A stretch of DNA of 64,000 nt from Scylla paramamosain (taxonomy: Eukaryota; Arthropoda; Malacostraca; Decapoda; Portunidae). Below the pieces are notes generated by a model, which was not told the DNA's origin, did no database searches, and worked only from the letters and a program-made list of their open reading frames with translations. Position 1 is the first letter of the stretch; every line of letters begins with the position of its first letter. Positions 54,913 through 64,000 of the stretch are shown here, one piece after another. Made by a program: the position numbers and the translations under genes. Location of the stretch: the NCBI RefSeq assembly GCF_035594125.1, contig NW_026973669.1:174501-238500 (forward strand). The letters are read 5' to 3'.

Positions 54913-54998
54913 TCTTTTTTTTTTTTTTATGTAGGAAGGATACTGGCCAAGGGCAACAAAAATCTAATAAAAAAAATGCCCACTGAAATGCCAGTCCC
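54913..54998 (-). mobile_element. LINE family A, 3' UTR only
   Basis: Poly(A) end (T run on the plus strand) plus about 70 bases of the family A 3' UTR (GGCCAAGGGCAACAAAAATC, TGCCCACTGAAATGCCAGTC), truncated immediately after. This very short 5'-truncated copy shows that the 3' UTR and poly(A) define the insertion end. Confidence 0.9.
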
Positions 54999-55513
54999 TT
55001 ACCATGATTTCGGCCATTCTAATACCAACCCCGTCATTTTTAGCGCTTAAGTTTTACTTTATGGTTCTTCCCATTTCATTTTTTCATGTGTATATATTTT
55101 AGTGTCTTAATATCTTAACTGTACCATGATTTTGTCTTATGTTGGTATTTTAACCAGAAATCTTTTGTGCTTTTGAAGATTTGTAGCGGTGCCATATGAC
55201 CGCGATGTTACGGTGCTTCAACATAAACCAATCAGTCAATCTATCAGTCAATCGATAATTCTAATGATACTATTTTCTTCATGATACAATTTTGACGTCC
55301 TAGCTAAATCTAGGTGGAACGATTCTACTCCATCATTAATGTCATCTTCCTTAAAAGGGAGCGTTGTGTTGAGGGGTACAAATATCACGACGTCTGATGA
55401 CGTCAGAGCCCCTCGGCCAGTCAAATGCAGACATTACAGTCACGTGGAGCCAATCACATTCGTGATATTCATCCGCTGTGTTTGTAAACACTAATGGACA
55501 AGAAGAGCACACC
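54999..55513. other. No gene seen; possible transposon end
   Basis: No coding frame. A short palindromic word (GACGTCTGATGACGTC) lies near 55389 ahead of the Myb/SANT-like fragment and may be part of a DNA transposon end. Confidence 0.4.
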
Positions 55514-55760
55514 ATGGCAAGCTACAGGCTTAGAAAAAAACAAGTTCAGGAACTAAAAGTGCTATGTACTCATCAGAGAAGTACAAGAGAGGAAGGCAGT
55601 CTTGCTGGAAACACTGAGTGCTCCTGTCATCAAAGAAATTAAGTGCACCTAGCCTAGTGCGTGGGCAACTGTGACAGCGGTGGTGAATGTTGTATATGGT
55701 GAGGACAGGACACCTGCAGAAATCAGGGTAAATTTGCAGTTTCACCCCGTCCTCTTTATC
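55514..55760 (+). pseudogene. Myb/SANT-like DNA-binding fragment
   Basis: From ATG 55514 (ACCATGGCAAG context) a frame reads to ETLSAPVIKEIKCT, then TAG, then in the same frame PSAWATVTAVVNVVYGEDRT and PAEIR. The AW...I...VN...R(T)xxEI pattern resembles the Myb/SANT-like domain that accompanies PIF/Harbinger-type transposases and some host regulators. The stop and the lack of the following KKW block show that it is broken. Identification is tentative. Confidence 0.4.
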
Positions 55761-57880
55761 TTTTTCACTAAAGCCAACAAGCATAGGGGTTTGGTAGGAA
55801 TGCAGGGTTGTTTGGGTGGGGCAAGCCAAAATGAGGCTTTTTTGACATTCCTGAAAAAAAGTATAAGGATGACAAACGGCATATTTCGAAATGGGGAATT
55901 TTACATAACATAAGAACATAAGAAATAAGGGAAGCTGCAAGAAGCCACCAGGCTTACACGTGGCAGTCCCTGTACGAAACATACCCACTTATTTCCACCT
56001 ATCATCCCCATCCATAAACCTGTCTAATCTTCTCTTAAAGCTCTCCAGTGTCCCAGCACTAACAACATGATTACTGAGTCCGTTCCACTCATCCACCACT
56101 CTATTTGAGAACCAATTTCTTCCTATCTCTTTCCTAAACCTAAATTTTTCAAGCTTGAACCCATTAATTCTTGTTCTACCCTGGTTGCTGATCCTAAGAA
56201 TTTTGCTTACATCCCCCTTGTTATAACCCTTATACCACTTGAAGACTTCTATCAGGTCCCCTCTTAACCTACGTCTCTCTAAAGAATGTAAATTTAACAG
56301 CTTCAATCTCGCCTCGTAAGGAATATTCCTCATCCCCTGTATCCTTTTAGTCATTCTCCTCTGTACTGATTCTAATAGACCTATATCTTTCCTGTAATGT
56401 GGGGACCAGAACTGCACAGCGTAGTCTAGATGAGGTCTGACCAGCGCCAAGTATAACTTTAATATTACTTCTGGCCTTCTACTTTTAACACTCCTAAAAA
56501 TTAATCCTATTTGCCATGTTTCTGGCCTCTATGCATTGTTTTCCTAGACGGAGTTCAGAGCTAACTATAACTCCTATATCTTTCTCGTACCCTGTACCTA
56601 CCAGAGTTTGTTTTTTTAATGTGTACCTACTGTGTGGGTTTCCTCTACCTACGCTAAGCACTTTGCATTTATTGATGTTAAATTGCATTTGCCATCTGTC
56701 CGTCCATTCATTCATCTTATCTAAATCTGCCTTGAAGGCGATGGCATCCAATTCTGACCTAATTAATCTACCTATCTTTGTGTCATCCTCAAATTTACTA
56801 ACATCACTACTAATTCCACTATCCAAGTCATTGATATATATTAGAAATAACAATGGCCCTAATACTGATCCCTGTGGCACCCCACTAATTACATGACCCC
56901 ACTCGGATTTCGAGGCGTTTATTACAACTCTTTGTCGCCTGTCGCTAAGCCATGACCCTTTCCAGCCTAACACCTTCCCATCTATCCCGTGTGCCCTAAC
57001 CTTTCTCAGGAGCCTTTGATGGGTACCTTGTCAAATGCTTTATTAAAGTCCAGATATAAGATACCATAACTATCACCATTATCTACTGCCTCGTACACTT
57101 TACTGTAAAAACTTAACAAGTTTGTCAGGCAAGACTTCCCCTTCGTGAACCCATGCTGTGACTGATTTATCAAGTTACGTTTGTCTAAATCTTCCCTAAT
57201 GTTCCTCGCTGTTATTGACTCTAATATTTTACCTACAACTTAAGTTAAGCTGACAGGTCTATAGTTAGACGCTAAAGTTTTATCTCCTTTCTTAAAGATG
57301 GGTACTACATTAGTCTGCCTCCACATTACTGGTACCCCACCTGACTCAAGTGATTTTCTAAAGACAGAAACTAACGGCTCACTAATAACCTCTTTACATT
57401 CCTTAAGTACTCTGGGATATATTTCATCAGGTCCTGGTGTCTTGAACTTTTTTAGCCTATCTATTTCCTGTTCCACTATCTCCCTAGTTATGGAAATATC
57501 TGTCAGCTTCTCATTCTCATCTGCTCTAAACATCTGTTCACTATCTGGCATATCCAGCATGTTTTCCTGGGTGAAGACAGTTAAAAAATACTCGTTCAGA
57601 AGTTTACTAATCTCCTCCCCAGAACTAACCAGCTCCCCATCTGCTGCCTTTAATGGACCTATAGTATTCTTATTCTTCGTCCTGTATAGCTGATAAAATC
57701 CCCTGGGGTCCGTCTTCGCCTGGCTGGCTACCTTTAATTCATAATTGCCCTTAGGTTTCCTCGTTAACTTCCTGACTGTTCTAACTAATTCATTATATTG
57801 TGATCTTAAAACTTCTTTACCTGCCCTTAATCTCTTATATACATTTCTCTTACGCCCTATATAATGTTTTAACCTAGCAG

Positions 57881-59012
57881 TCTATCCCGTGTGCCCTAAG
57901 GCTCCTGAGAAAGGATAGGGCACACGGGATAGATGGGAAGGTGTTAGGCTGGATAGGGTCATGGCTTAGTAACAGGCGACAGAGAGTGGTAATAAACGGC
58001 TCGAAATCCGAGTGGGGTCATGTAATTAGTGGGGTGCCACAGGGATCAGTATTAGGGCCATTGTTATTTCTAATGTATATCAATGACTTGGATAGTGGAA
58101 TTAGTAGTGATGTTAGTAAATTTCCGGATGACACAAAGATAGGTAGATTAATTAGGTCAGAATCGGATGCCATCGCCTTGCAGGCAGACTTAGATAGAAT
58201 GAATGAATGGACGGATAGATGGCAAATGCAATTTAATATCAATAAATGCAAAGTGCTTAGCGTAGGTAGAGGAAACCCACACAATAGGTACACATTAGAC
58301 AACCAAACTCTGGTAGGTACAGGGTACGAGAAAGATTTAGGAGTTATAGTTAGCTCTGAACTCCGTCTAGGGAAACAATGCATAGAAGCCAGAAACAAGG
58401 CAAATAGGGTACTAGGATTCATTTTTAGGAGTGTTAAAAGTAGAAGGCCGGAAGTGATATTAAAGTTATACTTGGCGCTGGTCAGACCTCATCTAGACTA
58501 CGCGGTGCAGTTCTGGTCCCCACATTACAGGAAAGATATAGGTCTATTAGAATCAGTACAGAGGAGAATGACTAAAAGGATACAGGGGATGAGGAGTATT
58601 CCTTACGAGGCGAGGTTGAAGCTGTTAAATTTACATTCTTTAGAGAGACGTAGGTTAAGAGGGGACCTGATAGAAGTCTGTAAGTAGTATAAGGGTTATA
58701 ACAAGGGAGATGTAAGCAAAATTCTTAGGATCAGCAACCAGGGTAGAACAAGAAATAACGGGTTCAAGCTTGAAAAATTTAGGTTTAGGAAAGAGATAGG
58801 AAAAAATTGGTTCTCAAATAGAGTGGTAGATGAGTGGAACGGACTCGGTAATCATGTAGTTAGTGTTAGGACACTAGAGAGCTTTAAGAGAAGATTAGAC
58901 AAGTTTATGGATGGGGATAGCAGATGGAAATAGGTAGGTGTGTTTCATACAGGGACTGCCACGTGTAAGCCTGGTCGCTTCTTGCAGCTTCCCTTATTTC
59001 TTATGTTCTTAT
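57881..59012 (+). mobile_element. LINE family B copy with folded-back 5' end
   Basis: Plus-strand, 5'-truncated copy inserted in the minus-strand B element. It begins with an 18-base inverted repeat of its own sequence (57881-57898 and 57916-57933, 17-base loop). It then runs through the reverse transcriptase and 3' UTR to the TTATGTTCTTAT terminus at 59012. Confidence 0.88.
57941..58687 (+). pseudogene. LINE B reverse transcriptase, C-terminal half
   Basis: Open for 248 codons: GVPQGSVLGPLLFLMYIN, then the catalytic block as FPDDTKIGR (FADD in the family, Ala to Pro), MQFNINKCKVLSVGRG, LGVIVSSELRLGKQC and HLDYAVQFWSPHYRKD. It stops at TAG where the family has Trp (CKWYKGYNKG), after which the same frame continues to DRWK-like SRWK and the true end near 58933. 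It copies RNA to DNA during retrotransposition in intact copies; this one lacks the upstream half. Confidence 0.85.
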
Positions 59013-59335
59013 TTAGGGTAATTTTTCTGTAATCTTATTTCCCTATACGGGATATTTGCTAACTGACCTGTATGAACTTTATCTACGAAATATTTATACA
59101 ATTCATCTACCTTTACTTTAACTAATCCCCTCATCTCGGCCCCTACCTATCCTCTCCACTCCCTCATCTACTCGCCTCGACCTCACCTCTCTCATTTCAG
59201 CATGACCTGACATTCCAACATATTCACACCTAGCTCCCCCTCCTTCCCTCCTCCGCCTCTTCCGGACACATCTTCCCTCCTCCTGTCCTACACCCTCACA
59301 CCTCACCTCACCTCTCTCATCTTGTCTTATCTCTC

Positions 59336-60620
59336 TAAGCTACCTATTAAAATTCCTCGCAATGATATTTTCCATGCCCTCGCTGACCTAAACCCTCGGA
59401 AGGCTTATGGACCTGCTAGGTTCCCTCCTATTGTTCTACGAAACTGTGCCTCCGTGCTTGCACCTTGCCTAGTCAAACTCTTTCAGCTCTGTCTACCTTC
59501 TGTCAACATCTACCTTCCCTTCTTGCTGAAGTTTGCCTACATTCAGCCTGTTCCTAAAAAGGGTGACCGTTCTAATCCCTCAAACTACCATCCTATTGCT
59601 TTAATTTCCTGCCTATCTAAAGTTTTTGAATCTATCCTCAACAGGAAGATTCTTAAATATCTATCACTTCACAACCTTCTATCTGATCGCCAGTATGGGT
59701 TCTGTCAAGGCCTCTCCATTGGTGATCTTCTGGTTTTACTTGCTGATTCTTGGTTATCCTTCTCGTTTAGAGATTTTGGTGAAACTTTAGCTGTTGCCTT
59801 GGACATATCAAAAGCTTTTGATAGGGTCTGGCACAAAGCTTTGATTTCCAGACTACCCTCCTGCGGCTTCTATCCTTCTCTCTGTAACTTCATCTCAAGT
59901 TTCCTTTCTGACCGTCCTATTGCTGCTGTAGTAAACGGTCACTGTTCTTCTCCTAAACCTATTAACAGTGGTGTTCCTCAGGATTCTGTCCTGTCACCCA
60001 TCTTCTTCTTATTATTCATTAATGATCTTCTAAACCAAACTTCCTGTTCTATCCACAACTACGCTGATGATACCACCCTGCAATTTTCCACGTCTTTTCA
60101 TAGACGTCCAACCCTTCAGGAAGTAAACATTTCACGCAGGGAAGCCACAGAACGCCTGATTTCTGATCTAAAATTTCTGATTGGGGCAGAGCAAACTTAA
60201 AAACTCAAAAACTCAATTCCTCCATCTATCATCTGGACACAACCTTCCTGACAACTATCCCCTCTTCTTCAATGACACTCAACTGTCGCCCTCTTCTACA
60301 CTGAACATCCTCGGTCTGTCCTTTACTTATAATCTGAACTGGAAACTTCACATACCATCTCTAGCTAAAACAGCTTCTATGAAGTTAGGGGCTCTGAGAC
60401 GTCTCCACCAGTTTTTCTAACCCCCCCCACCCCGCCCCATCTAAAAGCTCACCCCCACCCTGTCTAGAAGAGCGGTATGAGTGGAACTACCCCTTGGACG
60501 ATTCTGGGCTTGTTCTTTCCTCTCCTCCACCCTCTGACTACATGGTACCTATTAAAATTCTTCGTAATGATGTTTTCTATGCTCTTGCTGGCCTACACCC
60601 TCGGAAGGCTTATGGATCTT
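59336..60620 (+). mobile_element. LINE family A copy with scrambled 3' end
   Basis: Plus-strand reverse transcriptase in one long frame (59322-60200): [68 protein letters not shown] and NYADDTTLQFST, so both catalytic Asp blocks are intact. After 60420 the copy breaks up. A minus-oriented piece (CTGTCTAGAAGAGCGGTATG, 60458-60487) is followed by a second plus-oriented piece of the segment before the reverse transcriptase (60491-60620). Confidence 0.88.
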
Positions 60621-60664
60621 GAGTGTATTAGCACTTTGCAAATACACTCAAGGAAGGGCAAAGA

Positions 60665-60898
60665 AAAGAAAAAGAGATGGGTGAGGAAATTTTAGAAAAA
60701 CGACCCTTTCATGGCGACTTGCTTCTTGCAGATCTGAAAGTAGATAAAGCAGGTTTCACCAATTTTCTCCTGATGTTCACGACTGACTTTGAAATGTTTT
60801 TACGGATGGTGGCACCCAAAATATCTCGAAAGGATACAAAATGCAGAAAGGCCATTTCACCTTCCATCAGATTGGCTATTACACTGAGGTATCTTTAA
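60665..60898 (+). pseudogene. Harbinger transposase, N-terminal exon
   Basis: Encodes KKRWVRKF, then after a one-base shift LEKRPFHGDLLLADLKVD, GFTNFLLMFTTDFEMFLRMV, PKISRKDTKCRKAISP and RLAITLRYL. This is the conserved head of PIF/Harbinger transposases (W-V-R-P, D-x-x-x-F-x-N-F, DTxxRxAI and RLxxTLRYL). It ends in TAA after RYL. The frameshift near 60690 indicates decay. Confidence 0.78.
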
Positions 60899-61043
60899 AG
60901 TGGAGATTCTTTTACGAGGTTAATGTATACCTTCAGGATATCGAAGCAGACCGTCTCAGCAGTGGTTCCTGAGGTCTGTGAAGCTCTAATCTTGGCACTG
61001 AAAGGTTATGTCTAGGTAAGTAAACAAGAAGTTTGCATTACAG

Positions 61044-61045
<2 letters not shown>

Positions 61046-61138
<93 letters not shown>
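61046..61138. repeat. (CT)n microsatellite
   Basis: Pure CT tract. Confidence 0.97.
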
Positions 61139-61140
<2 letters not shown>

Positions 61141-61225
61141 TACATTATTGGCATTTGAAAAGAATGTAAAGGTAGTTTTACTGTCATAGGTGTGCTTAAT
61201 AGAAAACACATGGCTGTTGGAATCA

Positions 61226-61682
61226 TTACTCATAATAACTACTACATGCGCTTGGTGAGCGAGAACAGCTTGGAGTAGAGGCACTACTTGGAGAGGAAAA
61301 GTGCTGCAGGATGCCTGTCTGTTCTGGTAGTTGTTTCCTGTATGTGAACTGTGCTGAGGGAATTGAGTCACTCTCCCCGAAGTACCCCATTTCCAAGTTG
61401 AAAATTATTTCATTAATCTTGTGCTGTGCTATGGATACCTCACGCTTACTTCTTCCGTATTCTCTCAGTTTATGGACAACATTTTCACCGAACACATGAT
61501 ACTGGTCCCGTGCAGTGACATGTTCTGCTAGAGACTTCATCAAGTGAAATGCTTCTTTCAGTTCATCACCTCTCCTGTTAGCAGACGAACGATGGGGCTG
61601 GGAGAGAGAAAGAGGTGTTTCATCTTGTTGTGGACTCTCAATTACAGCATCAGTTTCTTCCTCAAAATCAACTTCAGTAACC
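61226..61682 (-). CDS. MADF/BESS-type partner protein, last exon
   Basis: After a strong minus-strand acceptor (TTTCTCTTCTCTTTCAG, ending at 61683), about 150 codons stay open to a stop at 61226. An acidic start (VDFEEETDAVIES) is followed by a Ser-rich stretch, then a BESS-like helical region (LMKSLAEHVTARDQYHVFGE, VHKLREYGRSKREVSIAQHK, INEIIFNLEMG), and a Ser/Pro-rich tail. MADF-BESS proteins are the DNA-binding second product of PIF/Harbinger elements, helping the transposase enter the nucleus and bind ends; many host factors share the fold. No lesion is visible in this exon. The MADF exon upstream was not found. Confidence 0.65.
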
Positions 61683-61994
61683 TGAAAGAGAAGAGAAACA
61701 CTGTTAGTAATGTTGTTCTCTTTGCTTTTTTTTTGGGGGGGGAGGGGCAATGATTTTCGTGCCACTTCTTTGAAATTTAGCTCTGATTTGTCACTCCTAT
61801 GAAATGTCATTTCTTTGAAAGGACCGTTATTATTATTATCATTATCATTGTTATTGTTATTTATCATTATTATTGTTGTTGTTTGTAGTTGTTACTATTG
61901 CTGGTGTTATTATACGCGTATTCATCATTATTATTTTAAAAATAATCAGAGTATTTCGCTTCACGTTCCATCTCCTTGGTTATTGTATCATCTC

Positions 61995-61998
<4 letters not shown>

Positions 61999-62088
<90 letters not shown>

Positions 62089-62089
62089 G
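61999..62089. repeat. (GA)n microsatellite
   Basis: GA tract with one GGGA interruption. Confidence 0.96.
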
Positions 62090-62152
62090 AGATGATTAGG
62101 CTACCCTTTGTCATCCTTATCGCATCGCCATCATGCCGATTATAGGGGAATT

Positions 62153-62159
62153 GTTGTGT

Positions 62160-62214
<55 letters not shown>
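62153..62214. repeat. (GT)n microsatellite
   Basis: GT tract just upstream of the transposase catalytic exon. Confidence 0.96.
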
Positions 62215-62220
<6 letters not shown>

Positions 62221-62248
62221 CACTGAGTGCTTATATTTCTCTCTTCAG

Positions 62249-62904
62249 ATGCCTGCCACGGAAGAAGACTGGATTGAAACATCAAATGGGTTCGCCCACA
62301 GGTGGAACTTTCCACACTGAATTGGCACACTAGACCGGAAGCACGTTCAAATGCAAGTTCCTAAGAAAAGTGAAAGACTTTTCTTTAACTACAAAGGCAC
62401 ACGCAGTATTGTACTCATGGTCTGTGTAAATGCAGATTACCAGTTTATATATGCAGACGTAGGATGTCAAGGCAGAATTTCTGACGGAGGTGTGTTTAAA
62501 TATACAAGTCTATGAGAAACTAGAGCAGAAGCGGCTCAGGCTAGATCCAGACCAGCCTCTTGTAGAGGGACGCATTCCTGTGCCATACCTGTTTGTTGGA
62601 GAGGACGCCTTTGCTTTGTCACGTTACTTACTGAAACCATCTCCAGGAAATCTAGAAAGGTCTTCCCCTGAGAGGATCTTGAATTACAAACTGTGTAGGG
62701 CAAGGAGGACTGTAGAAAATGTGTTTGGAATCTTAGCATCTAAGTTCAGAGTATTTCTAAAACCTATTGCATTACACCCGGACGAGGATGAGAGTGTTGC
62801 TCTGACATGCATATATTTGCATAACTTTCTAAACAGAAATGTGGAGTCGAGAAACGCTTTTTCACCACCCAGTACGTTTGACTCTGATGATGTGATAATG
62901 CCAA
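62249..62904 (+). pseudogene. Harbinger transposase, catalytic exon
   Basis: Preceded by an acceptor (TTTCTCTCTTCAG). Encodes RWNFPH, then TGA where the family has Cys, then IGTLDRKHV (first Asp; Gly to Arg in DGKH), NYKGTRSIVLMVCVNADY and SDGGVFKYTSL. A one-base shift follows near 62510, then YEKLEQKRLRL, PYLFVGEDAFALSRYLLKP (second Asp), NYKLCRARRTVENVFGILAS (Glu) and LHNFL. The DDE triad is readable but split by a stop and a frameshift. It is truncated by the LINE A insertion just after TFDSDDVIMP, so little of the C-terminus is lost. Confidence 0.85.
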
Positions 62905-64000
62905 TTTTTTTTTTTTTTTTTTTTTTTTTTTGTGTAGGAAGGACATTGGCCAAGGGCAACAAAAATCCAATAAAAAAAATCTGCCCACTGAAATGCCAGT
63001 CCCATAAAAGGGTCAAAGCAGTGGTCAAAAATTGATGAATAAGTGTGTTGAAACCTCCCTCTTGAAGGAATTCAAGTCAGGAAGGTGGAAATACAGAAGC
63101 AGGCAGGAAGTTCCAGAGTTTACCAGAGAAAGAGATGAATGATTGAGAATACTGGTTAACTCTTGCGTTAGAGAGGTGGACAGAATAGGGGTGAGAGAAA
63201 GAAGAAAGTCTTGTGCAGCGAGGCCGAAGGAGGAGGGGAGGCATGCAGTTAGCATGATCAGAAGAGCAGTTAGCATGAAAATAGCGGTAGAAGAAAGCTA
63301 GATATGCAACATTGCGGCGGTGAGAGAGAGACTGAAGACAGTCAGTTAGAGGAGAGGAGTTGATGAGACGAAAAGCTTTTGATTCCACCCTGTCTAGAAG
63401 AGCAGTATGAGTGGAACCCCCCCAGACATGTGAAGCATACTCCATACATGGACGGATAAGGCCCTTGTACAGAGTTAGCAGCTGGGGGGGGTGGGAAAAA
63501 CTGGCGGAGATGTCTCAGAACGCCTAACTTCATAGAAGCTGTTTTAGCTGGAGATGAGATGTGAGTTTTCCAGTTCAGATTATAAGTAAAGGACAGACCG
63601 AGGATGTTCAGTGTAGAAGAGGGAGACAGTTGAGTGTTATTGAAGAAGAGGGGATAGTTGTCTGGAAGGTTGTGTCGAATTGATAGTTGGGGGAATTGAG
63701 TTTTTGAGGCATTGAACAATACCAAGTTTACTCTGCCCCAATCAGATATTTTAGAAAGATCAGAAGTCAAGCGTTCTGTGGCTTCCCTGCGTGATATGTT
63801 CACCTCCTCAAGGGTTGGACGTCTATGAAAAGACGTGGAAAAGTGCAGGGTGGTATCATCAGCGTAGGAGTGGATAGGACAAGAAGTTTGGTTTAGAAGA
63901 TCATTAATGAATAATAAGAAGAGTGTGGGTGACAGGACAGAACCGTGAGGAACACCACCGTTAATAGATTTAGGAGAAGAACAGTGACCGTCTACCACAG
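62905..64000 (-). mobile_element. LINE family A copy, continues past the window
   Basis: Starts with a poly(A) 3' end (T24 on the plus strand), then the C-terminal region (63077-63445, HVWGGSTHTALLDRVESKAF) and the reverse transcriptase (63342-63998, with YADDTTLHFSTSF and VLFNASKTQF), and is still coding at the window edge. The frame is open for 218 codons, one of the least damaged stretches of this family here. It interrupts the Harbinger transposase. Confidence 0.92.

Larger units (their letters stand above)
55909..59330 (-). mobile_element. LINE family B copy split by another B copy
   Basis: The minus-strand element has its 3' terminus at 55909 (ATAAGAACATAAGAAA). Then come the C-terminal region (55989-56450, with HLDYAVQFWSPHYRKDIGLL), the reverse transcriptase (56494-56973, with GVPQGSVLGPLLFLIYINDL and the catalytic FADD altered to FEDD; 57240-57560, with PVMWRQTNVVPIFKKGDKTL) and the linker to 57880. 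It continues at 59013-59330 after the inserted copy: GTTTTAACCTAGCAG before and TTAGGGTAATTTTTCTGT after match the unbroken order at 42985-43015. Long and only lightly damaged. Confidence 0.88.
60621..62904 (+). mobile_element. PIF/Harbinger element with two genes
   Basis: Contains both proteins of an autonomous Harbinger-type transposon. A transposase is split between 60665-60898 and 62249-62904, and a MADF/BESS-type partner is encoded on the opposite strand at 61226-61682, between the transposase exons. The right end is cut by a family A LINE at 62905. The left terminal repeat is not identified, although GAGTGTATTAGCACTTTGC and AATACACTC at 60621-60652 form a small inverted pair. Confidence 0.75.

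Overview
The window looks like arthropod nuclear DNA, most likely from a decapod crustacean such as a crab. This is inferred, not proved. The grounds are the extreme density of (TA)n, (GA/CT)n, (CA/GT)n and trinucleotide microsatellites; degenerate blocks resembling the arthropod telomere unit TTAGG; intron-split genes; and a repeat landscape of CR1/Jockey-type LINEs, Penelope-like elements, Gypsy LTR elements and MULE, PIF/Harbinger and Tc1/mariner DNA transposons. No bacterial or organellar genes, CRISPR arrays, rRNA or convincing tRNA genes were seen.

The one clear host gene is at 15170-20937 on the plus strand. A 2.37-kb exon encodes an N-terminal HEPN-like domain (RNxxxH motif) followed by a NACHT NTPase with intact Walker A and B motifs. 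Three downstream exons (19731-19912, 20190-20343, 20752-20937) splice in phase and encode a degenerate leucine-rich C-terminus. It is an NLR-like (STAND) protein; its 3' end is not resolved. Its introns hold a mariner-type MITE, CR1 tails and many microsatellites.

Almost everything else is mobile DNA. Two LINE families dominate. Family A is Jockey/CR1-like with a poly(A) 3' end, with copies near 3780-4404, 6759-10050, 13851-14869, 26121-28100, 28101-30028, 36756-37161, 44101-46080, 50389-52441, 54913-54998, 59336-60620 and 62905-64000. Family B is CR1-type, with an esterase-like ORF1 and a 3' end made of an 8-base repeat, with copies near 39676-46780, 41856-42072, 43388-43906, 55909-59330 and 57881-59012, plus tails inside the NLR gene. 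Other elements are Penelope-like copies (12665-13550, 31100-34844, 53640-54478), a MULE (31953-33849), a Tc1 relic (30203-31099), two PIF/Harbinger elements (39736-40370, 60621-62904), a solo LTR (8431-8926), two broken Gypsy elements (46781-48900, 49184-49912) and two further LINE types (22291-26120, 34890-36640).

The most informative structure is the nesting. A MULE sits inside a Penelope-like reverse transcriptase, with a 9-base target duplication and a reading frame that resumes on the far side. One family B LINE of about 7 kb is interrupted in turn by a Harbinger element, two family B tails in the opposite orientation, a family A LINE ending in a (TA)n tract, and finally a Gypsy element. 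A second family B copy contains a third, whose 5' end folds back on itself. These nests give a relative chronology of transposition that can be read from the sequence alone.
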